Shown piece by piece: positions 40,275 through 49,357 of a DNA stretch of 64,000 bases. A program made the position numbers and the translations under genes. The notes under the pieces were generated by a model, which worked only from the letters and a program-made list of their open reading frames with translations, had not been told where the DNA came from and did not search any database. The DNA is taken from contig NZ_CP024866.1 in assembly GCF_004136015.1 (NCBI RefSeq), positions 5,429,969 through 5,493,968 on the forward strand, in the 5' to 3' direction. Numbering within the stretch: position 1 is the first letter of the stretch; each line of letters starts with the position of its first letter. The DNA comes from Pseudomonas sp. ACM7. Lineage in GTDB: Bacteria; Pseudomonadota; Gammaproteobacteria; Pseudomonadales; Pseudomonadaceae.

Positions 40275-41033
40275 ATGACGCCACTGATCATCGCCGCTGC
40301 TCAATCGACCTCCATCGCCGGTGACCTTGCCGCAAACATGGTGCGGCATCAGCGCTTCATGCAAGTTGCCGCGGAGCACGGCGTGCAATTGCTGGTGTTT
40401 CCGGAGTTATCGCTGACCGGGTACGAGCGTGGACTTGCGGCTGAGCTGGCCATTGCGCCTCACGCCGAGGTTCTGCAACCGCTACGGGATTTCGCGCGGG
40501 AAGTCGGTGTGACGACTGTCGTCGGGATGCCGATTCGGCTGTCGGAAGATTCGCCAGTATTGATTGGGGCGCTGGTGTTGGGCGCTGATGGATCGCTCGG
40601 GATCTATAGCAAGCAACATCTGCATCCAGGCGAGGAAGTGGCATTTGCACCGGGAACCGGCGGTTCGACCCTGACCATAGGTGCCGATACGGTCGCGTTG
40701 GCGGTGTGTGCGGATTTCTCTCACGCCAGTCATGCCGCCGCGGCGGCCCAGCAGGGCGCGGATCTCTATGCGGCAGGCGTGCTGATCACGGAAAACGGCT
40801 ACGCCCCGGATACCGCGTTGTTGCAAGGCTACGCCAGCGCTCATTCGATGGCGGTGCTGATGGCCAACCATGGCGGTGCAACGGGTGGCTGGGAATCGGC
40901 TGGACGCAGCGCAATCTGGGCGTCGGACGGCTCGCTGATTGCGGCCGCACCCGGAACCGGTAACCTGATGGTCGTTGCTCGACGCAACGCTGACGGCTGG
41001 AAAGGGCAATTAGTGGAGGTTGCATTGGGGTGA
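40275..41033 (+). CDS. Carbon-nitrogen hydrolase (nitrilase superfamily)
   Basis: 252 residues. The Glu motif is FPELSLTGYE, the Lys motif is YSKQHLHPGEEVAF, and the catalytic Cys motif is LAVCADFSHAS, so the E-K-C triad is complete. It hydrolyses an amide or nitrile of unknown identity. The ATG (MTPLIIAAAQS) matches the family start; an upstream in-frame start lacks an SD. The stop overlaps the start of the GNAT gene, so the two are coupled. Confidence 0.88.
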   Translation: MTPLIIAAAQSTSIAGDLAANMVRHQRFMQVAAEHGVQLLVFPELSLTGYERGLAAELAIAPHAEVLQPLRDFAREVGVTTVVGMPIRLSEDSPVLIGALVLGADGSLGIYSKQHLHPGEEVAFAPGTGGSTLTIGADTVALAVCADFSHASHAAAAAQQGADLYAAGVLITENGYAPDTALLQGYASAHSMAVLMANHGGATGGWESAGRSAIWASDGSLIAAAPGTGNLMVVARRNADGWKGQLVEVALG

Positions 41034-41476
41034 TGGTATTTGAATTACGTCCGGCGACATCCCGGGACCTCGACTTCGCTCGTGAACTGACCCGCAACAA
41101 CATGCTCCGCTATTACATTCAGCACGATCTGCTGTGGCAGGACGAAGGGTTCGATGTTGGCTGGGCAGGGCGCGAGAACTGGTTGATTGTAAGTGGCAGT
41201 ACCGTGTTGGGCTTTTTCAGTCTGAGTCGTGACGCCAAAGCCCTGTACATCCGCGAACTGCACGTCCTCGAAGCGTTTCGAGGGCGGGGCGCCGGTTCCT
41301 GGGCGATTGATCAGGTATTCGCCATGGCGTGCAAGGAACGGCGTCCGGCATTGCGTTTGACGGTTTTTGAAAACAATCCCGCGCAAGCGTTGTATGCGAG
41401 AAAGGGCCTGAAGGTGGTCGGCACGGACGAGTGTTTCCTGAGAATGCAGCGTGATATCGATGCCTCGCCTGGCTGA
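41033..41476 (+). CDS. GNAT family N-acetyltransferase
   Basis: 147 residues. The acetyl-CoA motif lies around FRGRGAGSWAIDQVF, and the C-terminus is FENNPAQALYARKGLKVVG. It is translated from an ATG overlapping the nitrilase stop (TGATG). The substrate is unknown; coupling to the nitrilase-like gene suggests a joint role in modifying a small amide or amine. A GTG one codon upstream is an alternative start. Confidence 0.88.
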   Translation: MVFELRPATSRDLDFARELTRNNMLRYYIQHDLLWQDEGFDVGWAGRENWLIVSGSTVLGFFSLSRDAKALYIRELHVLEAFRGRGAGSWAIDQVFAMACKERRPALRLTVFENNPAQALYARKGLKVVGTDECFLRMQRDIDASPG

Positions 41477-41602
41477 AACACGCTTACGACAAGCCTTTCA
41501 AGATGTATTGAAACTTTTTATATGACGCTTGCCGCTAGGTCTGCCAGTTGCTTTTTGCTAAGGTGTCGGCAACCCAATAAGACCATTTCGCGAGGTGTCT
41601 GC

Positions 41603-42244
41603 TTGATTAGGGTGCTAGTAGTCGATGATCATGATCTCGTTCGTACAGGCATTACACGAATGCTGGCTGACATCGATGGCCTGCAAGTAGTCGGCCAGGC
41701 TGAGTCAGGCGAAGAATCCCTGCTCAAGGCGCGTGAGTTGAAACCCGATGTGGTACTGATGGACGTCAAGATGCCCGGCATCGGCGGTCTTGAAGCCACA
41801 CGCAAATTATTGCGCAGTCATCCGGATATCAAAGTCGTCGCGGTCACCGTGTGCGAAGAAGATCCGTTTCCGACTCGGTTGTTGCAGGCAGGGGCCGCAG
41901 GCTACCTGACCAAGGGTGCCGGATTGCCGGAAATGGTCCAGGCCATCCGCCTGGTGTTTGCCGGGCAGCGCTACATCAGCCCGCAAATTGCACAGCAACT
42001 GGCGATCAAATCCTTCCAGCCGACCAATGATTCGCCTTTCGATGCCTTGTCGGAGCGGGAAATCCAGATCGCGCTGATGATTGTCGGCTGTCAGAAGGTC
42101 CAGATCATTTCCGACAAACTGTGTCTGTCGCCAAAAACCGTGAACACTTACCGTTACCGCATTTTCGAAAAGCTTTCGATCAGCAGCGATGTCGAGTTGA
42201 CGCTGTTGGCGGTTCGTCACGGCATGGTCGATGCCAGCCTCTGA
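41603..42244 (+). CDS. gacA: Response regulator GacA (UvrY)
   Basis: 213 residues. The receiver is [19 protein letters not shown] with phospho-Asp in [11 protein letters not shown]; the LuxR-type HTH is [22 protein letters not shown]. The start is TTG with SD GAGGT 8 nt upstream, giving (M)[10 protein letters not shown], the known GacA N-terminus; a rare start codon is also known for gacA in other pseudomonads. It is the output regulator of the Gac/Rsm cascade controlling secondary metabolism, exoenzymes and biofilm. It sits 2 nt from uvrC, the conserved gacA-uvrC arrangement. Confidence 0.96.
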   Translation: MIRVLVVDDHDLVRTGITRMLADIDGLQVVGQAESGEESLLKARELKPDVVLMDVKMPGIGGLEATRKLLRSHPDIKVVAVTVCEEDPFPTRLLQAGAAGYLTKGAGLPEMVQAIRLVFAGQRYISPQIAQQLAIKSFQPTNDSPFDALSEREIQIALMIVGCQKVQIISDKLCLSPKTVNTYRYRIFEKLSISSDVELTLLAVRHGMVDASL

Positions 42245-42246
42245 AA

Positions 42247-44070
42247 ATGACTGAAGTCTTCGATCCAAGCGCCTTTCTGTCGACGGTCAGTGGGCGTCCC
42301 GGTGTGTATCGCATGTTCGACAGCGAGGCACGCCTGCTCTACGTCGGCAAGGCCAAGAACCTCAAGAATCGTCTGTCGAGTTACTTCCGCAAATCCGGTC
42401 TTGCGCCCAAGACCGCGGCGCTGGTCGCGCGTATCGCTCAGGTCGAAACGACGATTACGGCTAATGAAACCGAAGCCTTGTTGCTTGAACAGACGCTGAT
42501 CAAGGAGTGGCGTCCGCCCTACAACATCCTGCTGCGCGACGATAAATCCTACCCCTACGTCTTTCTCTCGGATGGCCAGTTTCCACGCTTGAGCATCCAT
42601 CGCGGTGCAAAAAAGGCCAAGGGCAAATACTTCGGCCCTTATCCCAGCGCCGGCGCCATTCGCGAAAGCCTGAGCCTGCTGCAGAAGACGTTTTTCGTTC
42701 GTCAGTGCGAAGACAGTTATTACAAGAACCGCACCCGTCCTTGCCTGCAATACCAGATCAAACGCTGCAAGGCGCCCTGTGTCGGGCTGGTGGAGCCTGA
42801 GGTATACGCTGAAGACGTACGGCACTCGGTGATGTTCCTTGAGGGGCGCAGCAATGCGCTGACGGATGAGTTGTCCGCAGGAATGGAAGAGGCGGCGATC
42901 AACCTCGAGTTCGAACGTGCGGCCGAGTTGCGGGATCAGATTTCATTGCTGCGCCGGGTCCAGGACCAGCAAAGCATGGAGGGCGGGACGGGCGATGTCG
43001 ACGTGATCGCGGCGTTTGTCAATCCGGGTGGTGCCTGCGTTCATTTGATCAGTGTGCGTGGCGGGCGGGTGCTGGGGAGCAAGAACTTCTTTCCGCAGGT
43101 GGGTATTGAAGAGGACGTTTCCGAAGTCATGGCGGCGTTTCTCGGCCAGTACTTCATCAGCAGTCCTGAGCGCGACTTGCCGAGCGAACTGATCGTCAAC
43201 GTGGTTCACGAAGACTTCCCGACCCTGATCTCGGCCATCGATGAGCTGCGCGGTCGTGAATTGACCATTAGTCATCGGGTTCGTGGTACGCGAGCACGCT
43301 GGCAACAGTTGGCGGTCACCAATGCCGAGCAGGCACTGGGAGCGCGACTGGCCAATCGTCAACACGTTGCTGCACGCTTCGATGCGCTGGCAGAAGTGCT
43401 GAACCTGGACGAACCGCCACAGCGCCTGGAGTGTTACGACATCAGTCACTCCAGCGGCGAAGCAACCGTGGCATCCTGCGTGGTGTTCGGCCCCGAAGGT
43501 CCGATCAAGTCCGACTATCGTCGCTACAACATTGAAGGCGTCACTCCGGGTGATGACTACGCCGCGATGCACCAGGCCCTGACCCGACGCTTCAGCAAGC
43601 TGAAGGACGGGGAGGGCAAGCTACCGGACATTTTGCTGGTGGACGGTGGCAAGGGGCAGCTGTCCATGGCCCGCGACGTGCTCAATGAACTGGCCGTGCC
43701 TGATCTGATTCTGCTGGGCGTAGCCAAGGGCGCCACACGCAAGGCCGGTTTCGAAACCCTGTACCTGAACGATGCTGCCCACGAATTCACCTTGCGCGGC
43801 GATTCCCCCGCGCTGCATTTGATCCAGCAGATACGCGACGAAGCTCACCGTTTCGCGATTACCGGGCACCGCGCTCGTCGTGGGAAAACTCGCCGCACGT
43901 CTACCCTGGAGGGCGTTGCCGGTGTCGGACCGACCCGTCGCCGCGATTTGTTGAAACATTTTGGTGGATTGCAGGAGCTGTCTCGTGCCAGCATCGAAGA
44001 GATCGCCAAAGCACCCGGCATCAGTAAAAAGCTCGCAGAGTTGATTTATGCCAATCTGCACAGCGAGTAG
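42247..44070 (+). CDS. uvrC: Excinuclease ABC subunit C
   Basis: 607 residues, the usual UvrC length. In order: an N-terminal GIY-YIG nuclease ([20 protein letters not shown]), a Cys-rich part around [13 protein letters not shown], a UVR motif ([15 protein letters not shown]), an RNase H-like C-terminal nuclease ([15 protein letters not shown]), and helix-hairpin-helix repeats at the end ([20 protein letters not shown]). It makes both incisions in nucleotide excision repair. ATG 2 nt after the gacA stop is the right start; longer frames extend into gacA. Confidence 0.97.
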   Translation: MTEVFDPSAFLSTVSGRPGVYRMFDSEARLLYVGKAKNLKNRLSSYFRKSGLAPKTAALVARIAQVETTITANETEALLLEQTLIKEWRPPYNILLRDDKSYPYVFLSDGQFPRLSIHRGAKKAKGKYFGPYPSAGAIRESLSLLQKTFFVRQCEDSYYKNRTRPCLQYQIKRCKAPCVGLVEPEVYAEDVRHSVMFLEGRSNALTDELSAGMEEAAINLEFERAAELRDQISLLRRVQDQQSMEGGTGDVDVIAAFVNPGGACVHLISVRGGRVLGSKNFFPQVGIEEDVSEVMAAFLGQYFISSPERDLPSELIVNVVHEDFPTLISAIDELRGRELTISHRVRGTRARWQQLAVTNAEQALGARLANRQHVAARFDALAEVLNLDEPPQRLECYDISHSSGEATVASCVVFGPEGPIKSDYRRYNIEGVTPGDDYAAMHQALTRRFSKLKDGEGKLPDILLVDGGKGQLSMARDVLNELAVPDLILLGVAKGATRKAGFETLYLNDAAHEFTLRGDSPALHLIQQIRDEAHRFAITGHRARRGKTRRTSTLEGVAGVGPTRRRDLLKHFGGLQELSRASIEEIAKAPGISKKLAELIYANLHSE

Positions 44071-44103
44071 AATGCCCCCCTCACCTCGTAGCCAGTTGTG
44101 CCG

Positions 44104-44664
44104 ATGAATATCCCTAATCTGATTACCGTACTACGCGTCCTGCTCATTCCGATCTTCATTTTACTGTTCTACCTGCCGTATCAATGGAGCTACCTGGCGT
44201 CCGCCTCGGTCTTCGCATTTGCCGCCGCCACAGACTGGCTGGATGGGTATCTGGCTCGCCGACTGGAACAAAGCACACCGTTCGGGGCTTTCCTCGATCC
44301 CGTGGCTGACAAGCTGATGGTCGCTGTTGCGCTGGTATTGCTGGTGCAAGAACATGGCAACCTGTGGCTCACACTGCCGGCCGCCGTGATCATCGGTCGC
44401 GAGATTGTCGTCTCGGCACTTCGCGAATGGATGGCCGAACTCGGCGCCCGCGCTCACGTCGCGGTGTCGAACCTGGGTAAATGGAAGACCGCCGCGCAAA
44501 TGCTGGCGCTAGTGATCCTGCTGGCCAATCCGTCGGATTTCACGTTCTGGGTGCTGCTGGGTTACGCCTTGCTGCTGATATCCGCGGGCCTGACGTTGTG
44601 GTCCATGGTCCAATATTTGCGGGCTGCCTGGCCGCATCTGAAGACCGACGTGGAAAAGAAATAA
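44104..44664 (+). CDS. pgsA: CDP-diacylglycerol--glycerol-3-phosphate 3-phosphatidyltransferase
   Basis: 186 residues with about 4-6 TM helices. The CDP-alcohol phosphatidyltransferase motif D-x2-D-G-x2-A-R-x8-G-x3-D-x3-D is visible as [20 protein letters not shown] followed by LDPVADK. It makes phosphatidylglycerol phosphate in the inner membrane and is essential. It follows uvrC by 33 nt in the usual gacA-uvrC-pgsA-tRNA order. A GTG two codons upstream is not needed. Confidence 0.96.
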   Translation: MNIPNLITVLRVLLIPIFILLFYLPYQWSYLASASVFAFAAATDWLDGYLARRLEQSTPFGAFLDPVADKLMVAVALVLLVQEHGNLWLTLPAAVIIGREIVVSALREWMAELGARAHVAVSNLGKWKTAAQMLALVILLANPSDFTFWVLLGYALLLISAGLTLWSMVQYLRAAWPHLKTDVEKK

Positions 44665-44683
44665 ACTTTTTTGAATCAAGGGG

Positions 44684-44711
44684 TTGACGGGGCATCTGGA
44701 TTCTATAGAAT
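44684..44711 (+). promoter_or_regulatory. Sigma-70 promoter of tRNA-Gly
   Basis: TTGACG (44684-44689), a 16-bp spacer and TAGAAT (44706-44711), ending 15 nt before the mature tRNA 5' end. Confidence 0.75.
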
Positions 44712-44726
44712 GCGCCTCACCAAGAC

Positions 44727-44802
<76 letters not shown>

Positions 44803-44813
44803 AGCATTAAAAA

Positions 44814-44845
44814 ATGGATCTCTGAAAGAGGTCCATTTTTTTCGT
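44814..44845 (+). terminator. Intrinsic terminator after tRNA-Gly
   Basis: ATGGATCTC-TGAAA-GAGGTCCAT followed by a T-run. A second dyad CCAAAGAAA-AGTC-TTTCTTTGG follows at about 44845-44867. Confidence 0.85.
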
Positions 44846-45023
44846 CCAAAGAAAAGTCTTTCTTTGGCTTTTGCCGCGCCCCCTGAAAACACTCGGATCC
44901 AGCCCCAATGGGCGCATTTTCCAGTACATCAATCCGGTGCTCGGCAGATCGGTTTTTTCGTGGTGCCAGTCTCACCGCAAACCGTACAAATCTCCTCCAT
45001 TCATACGAAACGGAGATTGTGCG

Positions 45024-45560
45024 ATGGCTCTCACCAAGACCGCGGTCCGACACGCCAAACCCAGTGCCAAGGACTACACCCTCCCTGACTACGACGGTCT
45101 CGCCCTTTTCGTGAATACGAAAGGCACCAAGTGCTGGCACTTCCGCTTTCCCTGGGCGAATAAGCAACCCCGTATTTCTCTCGGGACCTACCCTGAAATT
45201 AGTCTACGAGAGGCTCGCGCTCTGCGTGATGTTGCCAGGGTTCTGATCGCCAGGGGTATCGATCTGCGGGCCCATCGACGACAGGAGCGCAATGCCTTAC
45301 GCCTGGCAACGGAAAACACCTTCGAAGCGGTCTTTCAGCGTTGACGTGATTCAAGGCGTTGAGTCTGAGGATGCGCTGGAGGTGGTGTGCAAGATTGAAC
45401 GTCGTGGTGCACTGACGGCGGCGGAGAAGTGTCGAACCTGGTTAAATCAACTTTCCGATACGCGATAGTTGAGGCGGGGCTCGAGACCAATCCGGCCGCC
45501 GGCCTCGATAGTGCGGCCGTGCCACAGCCTCCCGCTTCAATTTGCTGCCGAAGCGGCTGA
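45024..45560 (+). pseudogene. Degraded tyrosine-type integrase (DUF4102 N-terminus)
   Basis: The intact part, MALTKTAVRHAKPSAKDYTL onward to FEAVFQR (106 codons), is the arm-binding N-terminal domain of tRNA-integrating phage/island integrases, which are normally about 400 residues. After the stop, other frames carry core-binding pieces: LEVVCKIERRGALTAAEKCR, then LFRYAIVEAGLETNPAAGLD one frame over. So it has at least one internal deletion and frameshifts, and the catalytic domain is missing. It lies just downstream of tRNA-Gly, marking an old island insertion. Confidence 0.88.
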
Positions 45561-45647
45561 CAGCGCTGGCCGCTCAGGTTGAGATAAGGGGGATGTGCCT
45601 CACATTCGCTCTTCATGGCCTGTGAACCCTTTGGGCCAGGTCTGTGA

Positions 45648-46004
45648 TTAGTCGTTGGGCAGGTGCAGCTGCACCTCCATGGCGTCATGAAGGAGTCTGA
45701 TGATCTCGATCACTTCGTCGTTTGCCACACGATAGAACACGATATGGCGCGGACTTTTGACCGTTCCATGGGGTTGTTTTGCCTGCTGGCGTGAGTGGAT
45801 GAGGTGATAGCTGCGAAGGCCCGGTGCAAGCTCATCACGGTCGTGGCTGCCAATGCGATAGGGCATGCCGGCGATATCTTGCAGCGCGGCGAGGATCAGC
45901 GCCTGGTAGCGCTGGCGTGCTCGATCGCCGAACTGAGTCTGAGAGAGTCTGAGGATGTCGACAATATCGGCGCGCGCCGCGTTGGAAATCCGATACTGCG
46001 GCAT
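45648..46004 (-). CDS. parE: ParE-family toxin of a type II toxin-antitoxin system
   Basis: 118 residues. The RelE/ParE plasmid-stabilisation fold starts PQYRISNAARADIVDILRLS and has the C-terminal strand RHIVFYRVANDEVIEIIRLLHD. ParE proteins poison DNA gyrase. The gene follows its antitoxin by 2 nt. It is probably what kept the otherwise decayed island in place. Confidence 0.9.
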   Translation of the reverse strand: MPQYRISNAARADIVDILRLSQTQFGDRARQRYQALILAALQDIAGMPYRIGSHDRDELAPGLRSYHLIHSRQQAKQPHGTVKSPRHIVFYRVANDEVIEIIRLLHDAMEVQLHLPND

Positions 46005-46006
46005 GC

Positions 46007-46297
46007 TCAGTGTTTCTCCCTCGCGGGGATGGTTGCCTCCAGGCTCAACCCCTCGAGGTAGTGCTCCAGATCCCCTTCGTTCAGCTGAGTAAAGCGCCCG
46101 TGCTCAAGGTCCATGATGCCGATCGATGTTGCCTGACGCAGTGCCTCAATTTTGGCCGCCTCTTCGGCGACGCGCTGCTCCAATAGACGCAAGCCTTCTC
46201 GCATCACTTCGCTGGCATTCTGATAACGACCGGACTGAACCAGATCATGGATAACCTGTTCCTGGTGAGGGGTAAGAACAACGTTTCGAGTCGCCAT
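46007..46297 (-). CDS. parD: ParD-family antitoxin
   Basis: 96 residues. The N-terminal ribbon-helix-helix is RNVVLTPHQEQVIHDLVQSG through the NASEVMREGLRLLEQR segment; the acidic C-terminal tail would wrap the toxin. It presumably autoregulates the operon. It is the first gene, closely followed by parE, in the usual antitoxin-toxin order. Confidence 0.92.
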   Translation of the reverse strand: MATRNVVLTPHQEQVIHDLVQSGRYQNASEVMREGLRLLEQRVAEEAAKIEALRQATSIGIMDLEHGRFTQLNEGDLEHYLEGLSLEATIPAREKH

Positions 46298-46561
46298 GGG
46301 TGGGCTCCAGCTCAGCGCAATCAGGTTTCGATCATTGGCATATTATGCCATGTTGCCCGCGAACATATAGATTTGGGTTTGTTTCTGACGAACTGGATCG
46401 TACGGGTTCATCCGCCGCGCCGAACAGCGCGTGCTGGCTCCGGAGTGTATTTGCAAATGCTCAAAAGGGTGTTGCAGGCGGGACGTCGGCGCCGTCTTGA
46501 TCAGAGTGGGCCTTGGGCCCTCAGCTTGGCCAGGCCCTGTTTGATGAATCCGGCGTTCTCA

Positions 46562-47850
46562 CACTAGTGTCCGGTAAACATGTTTCATAGTTGAAGGCTG
46601 CCTTGGGCAGCCTTCAACTTTTCTCGCTCCTGCCTTCGTCGCTCCCTCAATACTGGGGTTTCGGGCCGTTCAAACAGGACATGAACTATGCGAACCGTCA
46701 GCTCGAACAACGAGCCGGTAAATCCTGAGCGACGATGGAATATTTGCAGTAACAGATAGCTGATCAAGGCACTGTAAATCTGCAAACGCACCGCATTTTC
46801 GGAGTAGGCATAAAAGCGTTTGAGCTTCAGATGTTGTTTGATCCACTTGAAAAATAGCTCGATCTGCCAACGATCTTTGTACAAAGAGGCGATTTCTTCA
46901 GCTGTCCTCGTGAAGTCGTTGGTCACCAGAACTAACGGCGTCGCATGCCCCTCGCGCTCAACCACGACGCGTCTTACCGACTTTTCCCTGTAGTCGTTCA
47001 GGCGTTTGCCGGTCAAATGCTTTTTACCAAACTGGACGACTTCATCGGTCATGACCGAGCTTTGCTCAGTCACGGTCGAGTGCTCATGCAGCACTTTAAT
47101 ATTGGCGTTTTTCTTCAGGCGGGTGACGAAAAAAGCACCTTTGGTCTGCAACTCGTGCCACCAGTTGTAATCGCAGTAGCCCTTGTCGAAAACATACGTC
47201 ATGCCGGCCTGGATCGGCATTTCCGGTGCATCGCTCAGGTCGTTGACGTTGGCAGGCGTAATGTTCACGTACACCGGGGCCAGTTGCGCCAGATCCAGCC
47301 CGACATGCACTTTGAGGCCTTGGGTGATGCGGGTTTTCGTCGCGGCTGTCCAGCCATCGAAGTGAGGTCCGCGCAAGGTGATCGACGTGGAGTCAATCAG
47401 GCTAACCATGGCCCCGATCTCCTTGCGCTGCTGGCGGCTGACGGCGCTCATCAGGTACCCGCAAAGGTCCTGTAATGGCCGGTAGTCACGTTTGTTCAAG
47501 GCATCGGACATTGTCGAGCGGGCAATAGGGTCGGCTTTAAGATGGTAGCTATGCGGGCCGAAATTTTCGGAGATGGTCGCCAAGGACCGCAGGCTTGAGG
47601 CTTGGGTCAAATGGCCGCGGATCAGTGTCACCAGCAATTGCCAGGTCGTGCAGCGTTTGACGTAGCGATCAGCTTGGTGTGTTTCGATGGATTGCTGGAA
47701 AAACTGGCGCGGGATCGCACTGAGTAGTTGGGTTAAACGGGTGCTGGAAAACATAAGTCAAAATCGAGTCTGAAAAGTCCGATTATGCCTCACAGCCGCC
47801 AACAGCAAGGGGGAGCAAGCTCCCCCCTCGTTTTTTACCGGACACTAGTG
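46562..47850 (-). mobile_element. Complete IS4-family insertion sequence with 10-bp target duplication
   Basis: 1289 bp. Both ends carry CACTAGTGTCCGGTAAA as inverted repeats (right end TTTACCGGACACTAGTG). GGCGTTCTCA is duplicated directly on both sides (46552-46561 and 47851-47860), a length normal for IS4 elements. The intact duplication suggests a fairly recent insertion. A hairpin GGGGGAGC/GCTCCCCCC followed by a T-run near the right end acts as an inward terminator. Confidence 0.95.
46585..47754 (-). CDS. IS4 family transposase
   Basis: 389 residues. The DDE elements are in MVSLIDSTSITL, YVFDKGYCDYNWW and the Y-(2)-R-(3)-E-(6)-K signature around YKDRWQIELFFKWIKQHLKL. It appears full length and uninterrupted, so it is likely active. 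It fills almost the whole element between the inverted repeats. Confidence 0.95.
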   Translation of the reverse strand: MFSSTRLTQLLSAIPRQFFQQSIETHQADRYVKRCTTWQLLVTLIRGHLTQASSLRSLATISENFGPHSYHLKADPIARSTMSDALNKRDYRPLQDLCGYLMSAVSRQQRKEIGAMVSLIDSTSITLRGPHFDGWTAATKTRITQGLKVHVGLDLAQLAPVYVNITPANVNDLSDAPEMPIQAGMTYVFDKGYCDYNWWHELQTKGAFFVTRLKKNANIKVLHEHSTVTEQSSVMTDEVVQFGKKHLTGKRLNDYREKSVRRVVVEREGHATPLVLVTNDFTRTAEEIASLYKDRWQIELFFKWIKQHLKLKRFYAYSENAVRLQIYSALISYLLLQIFHRRSGFTGSLFELTVRIVHVLFERPETPVLRERRRQEREKLKAAQGSLQL

Positions 47851-48047
47851 GGCGTTCTCACGGATCGTGTGAAGCGCGCCGCGGACATTGTCGCCAGTAT
47901 CCGTCGCACCTTGGCTCTCAACCCTCAACGTCAACTCCATCAGGGCCGCCTCTAAGCAAGCTGGTTTTGGTATAAACGTTCGAGAACATCGGGTAGCGAG
48001 TATTCAGTGGGCATCGTTTCGAGGGGGGGGCTCCTGGGATGAATGGG

Positions 48048-49079
48048 TCAGGCCGCTGTCCGATCCGGTTGGTAATCAGTGCCGTTGCGCAGCATCGCCC
48101 AAGCCATGCGTGCGGTTTTATTGGCCAGTGCGATAGCGGCCACGTTGGGATGTGAGCGCTCGGCTAAACGGACAACCCACCGGCTGAGTCGATCGTCTTT
48201 GGACTTGGCCGTGCGCAGTACCGACCGCGCACCGTGGATCATCAGCGTTCGCAGATAAGCATCCCCACGTTTACTGATGCCAAGCAGTCGATCCTTGCCG
48301 CCAGAGCTGTGTTGCTTTGGCGTCAGCCTTAGCGAGGCGGCCAGTTGTCGGCCGTTAGCAAACTGACTGGTATCACCGATGGCAGCAACAAGCGCAGTGG
48401 CAATCATCGGGCCGACGCCACGCAGCTGTTGCAAACGGACGGCCGATGGCTCACTTGCAGCGATCGCAGATATCTCGCCATCGAGTTCGCTCACGCGCTC
48501 ATCAAGTGCGCGCAGGTCATCCCACAAGCCATTCAGCAGACGACGAAAGCGTGCCGTCAAACTGTTATCTGCATCTTCTAGCCAGCACGGTATTGCGCGA
48601 CGTAGCATCAGTAATTCCTTCGGCGCAACAAGATCGTACTCGGCGATCAGCCCACGAATCTGATTGGCTTTGGCCGTCCGCTGTTCGATTAAGCCGGCCC
48701 GAATGCGATGCGTCGCCTGAATATCCTGTTGTTCGATGGTTTTGATGGTGACGAAGCGCATGCTGCGACGGCTCATCGCCTCACAGATTGCCTCGGCATC
48801 GTTGGTGTCATTCCTGTTGCTCTGGACGTATGGCTTGACGAACTGCGGCGCGATCAGCCTCACCCGAAATCCACGTGCCTGTAGCTGCGGCGCCCAATAG
48901 TGCGCACCGCCACATCTTTCCATTCCGATCTCACAGCCGGGCTCGATCTTCTCCAGCACTGTTTGAAGCCAGCGATCACGAGGTAAACGCTGCTGCCAGA
49001 CCGGCTGCTCATGACGATCCACGCCGTGAATCTGAAACACGTTCTTGGCCAAGCCGACCCCAAAGCGCATAAGCTTCAT
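48048..49079 (-). CDS. IS110 family (IS1111-like) transposase with altered first catalytic position
   Basis: 343 residues from ATG 49079. The N-terminal DEDD domain is followed by the Transposase_20 domain (LQQLRGVGPMIATALVAAIG). IS110 enzymes begin with a (G)IDxAK motif. Here the same place reads GVGLAKNVFQIHGVD, with Gly (GGC) where Asp (GAC) is expected, a single-base difference. The Glu (GMERCGG) and the later Asp cluster (RNDTNDAEAI) are present. The enzyme is therefore probably inactive. Otherwise it is full length. Confidence 0.9.
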   Translation of the reverse strand: MKLMRFGVGLAKNVFQIHGVDRHEQPVWQQRLPRDRWLQTVLEKIEPGCEIGMERCGGAHYWAPQLQARGFRVRLIAPQFVKPYVQSNRNDTNDAEAICEAMSRRSMRFVTIKTIEQQDIQATHRIRAGLIEQRTAKANQIRGLIAEYDLVAPKELLMLRRAIPCWLEDADNSLTARFRRLLNGLWDDLRALDERVSELDGEISAIAASEPSAVRLQQLRGVGPMIATALVAAIGDTSQFANGRQLAASLRLTPKQHSSGGKDRLLGISKRGDAYLRTLMIHGARSVLRTAKSKDDRLSRWVVRLAERSHPNVAAIALANKTARMAWAMLRNGTDYQPDRTAA

Positions 49080-49357
49080 GTGTAGACTCCTACTCACGGT
49101 TGACTGCGGTTCGCACCTTCAGTCTGGCACTCAAGATGCCGAGGTGAGGAGGAGTTCCCACCGCTTATGGCCAGTAGCTGCCTGTCGCAGACCTCATTGA
49201 GGTTTAGCCGTATGAGTCCGGTCAGCACACCGCCCGGCTTCCGGCCCGAGGCTAAGTTGTAGGATCAACTCCCACGCATTAGTGCGGACATTATCCATGG
49301 AGTCGGTAAGCTCAATGCAACTGTCCGTGTAAGACGGTGTGCCTTCTGATTGGAGCA
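49080..49357. other. IS110 right flank (non-coding end of the element)
   Basis: 278 bp without a gene. IS1111-type elements carry long non-coding ends with sub-terminal repeats and no target duplication, and this stretch directly follows the transposase start. I could not fix the exact boundary. The last 30 nt lie just downstream of the porin gene's stop. Confidence 0.55.

Larger units (their letters stand above)
46501..47955 (+). pseudogene. Short ORF remnant interrupted by the IS4-family element
   Basis: Removing the insertion and one target copy restores a 52-codon frame without internal stop. It reads EWALGPQLGQALFDESGVLT, then DRVKRAADIVASIRRTL, and ends NPQRQLHQGRL before TAA. Family not recognised. 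A stop codon lies directly upstream, so it was probably already truncated before the insertion. Confidence 0.5.

Noticed and set aside
44803..49357. A second copy of the tRNA-Gly 3' end as attachment site
   Set aside because: No copy of the T-arm/acceptor sequence was seen up to the porin gene. The island boundary may be lost or outside the part read.
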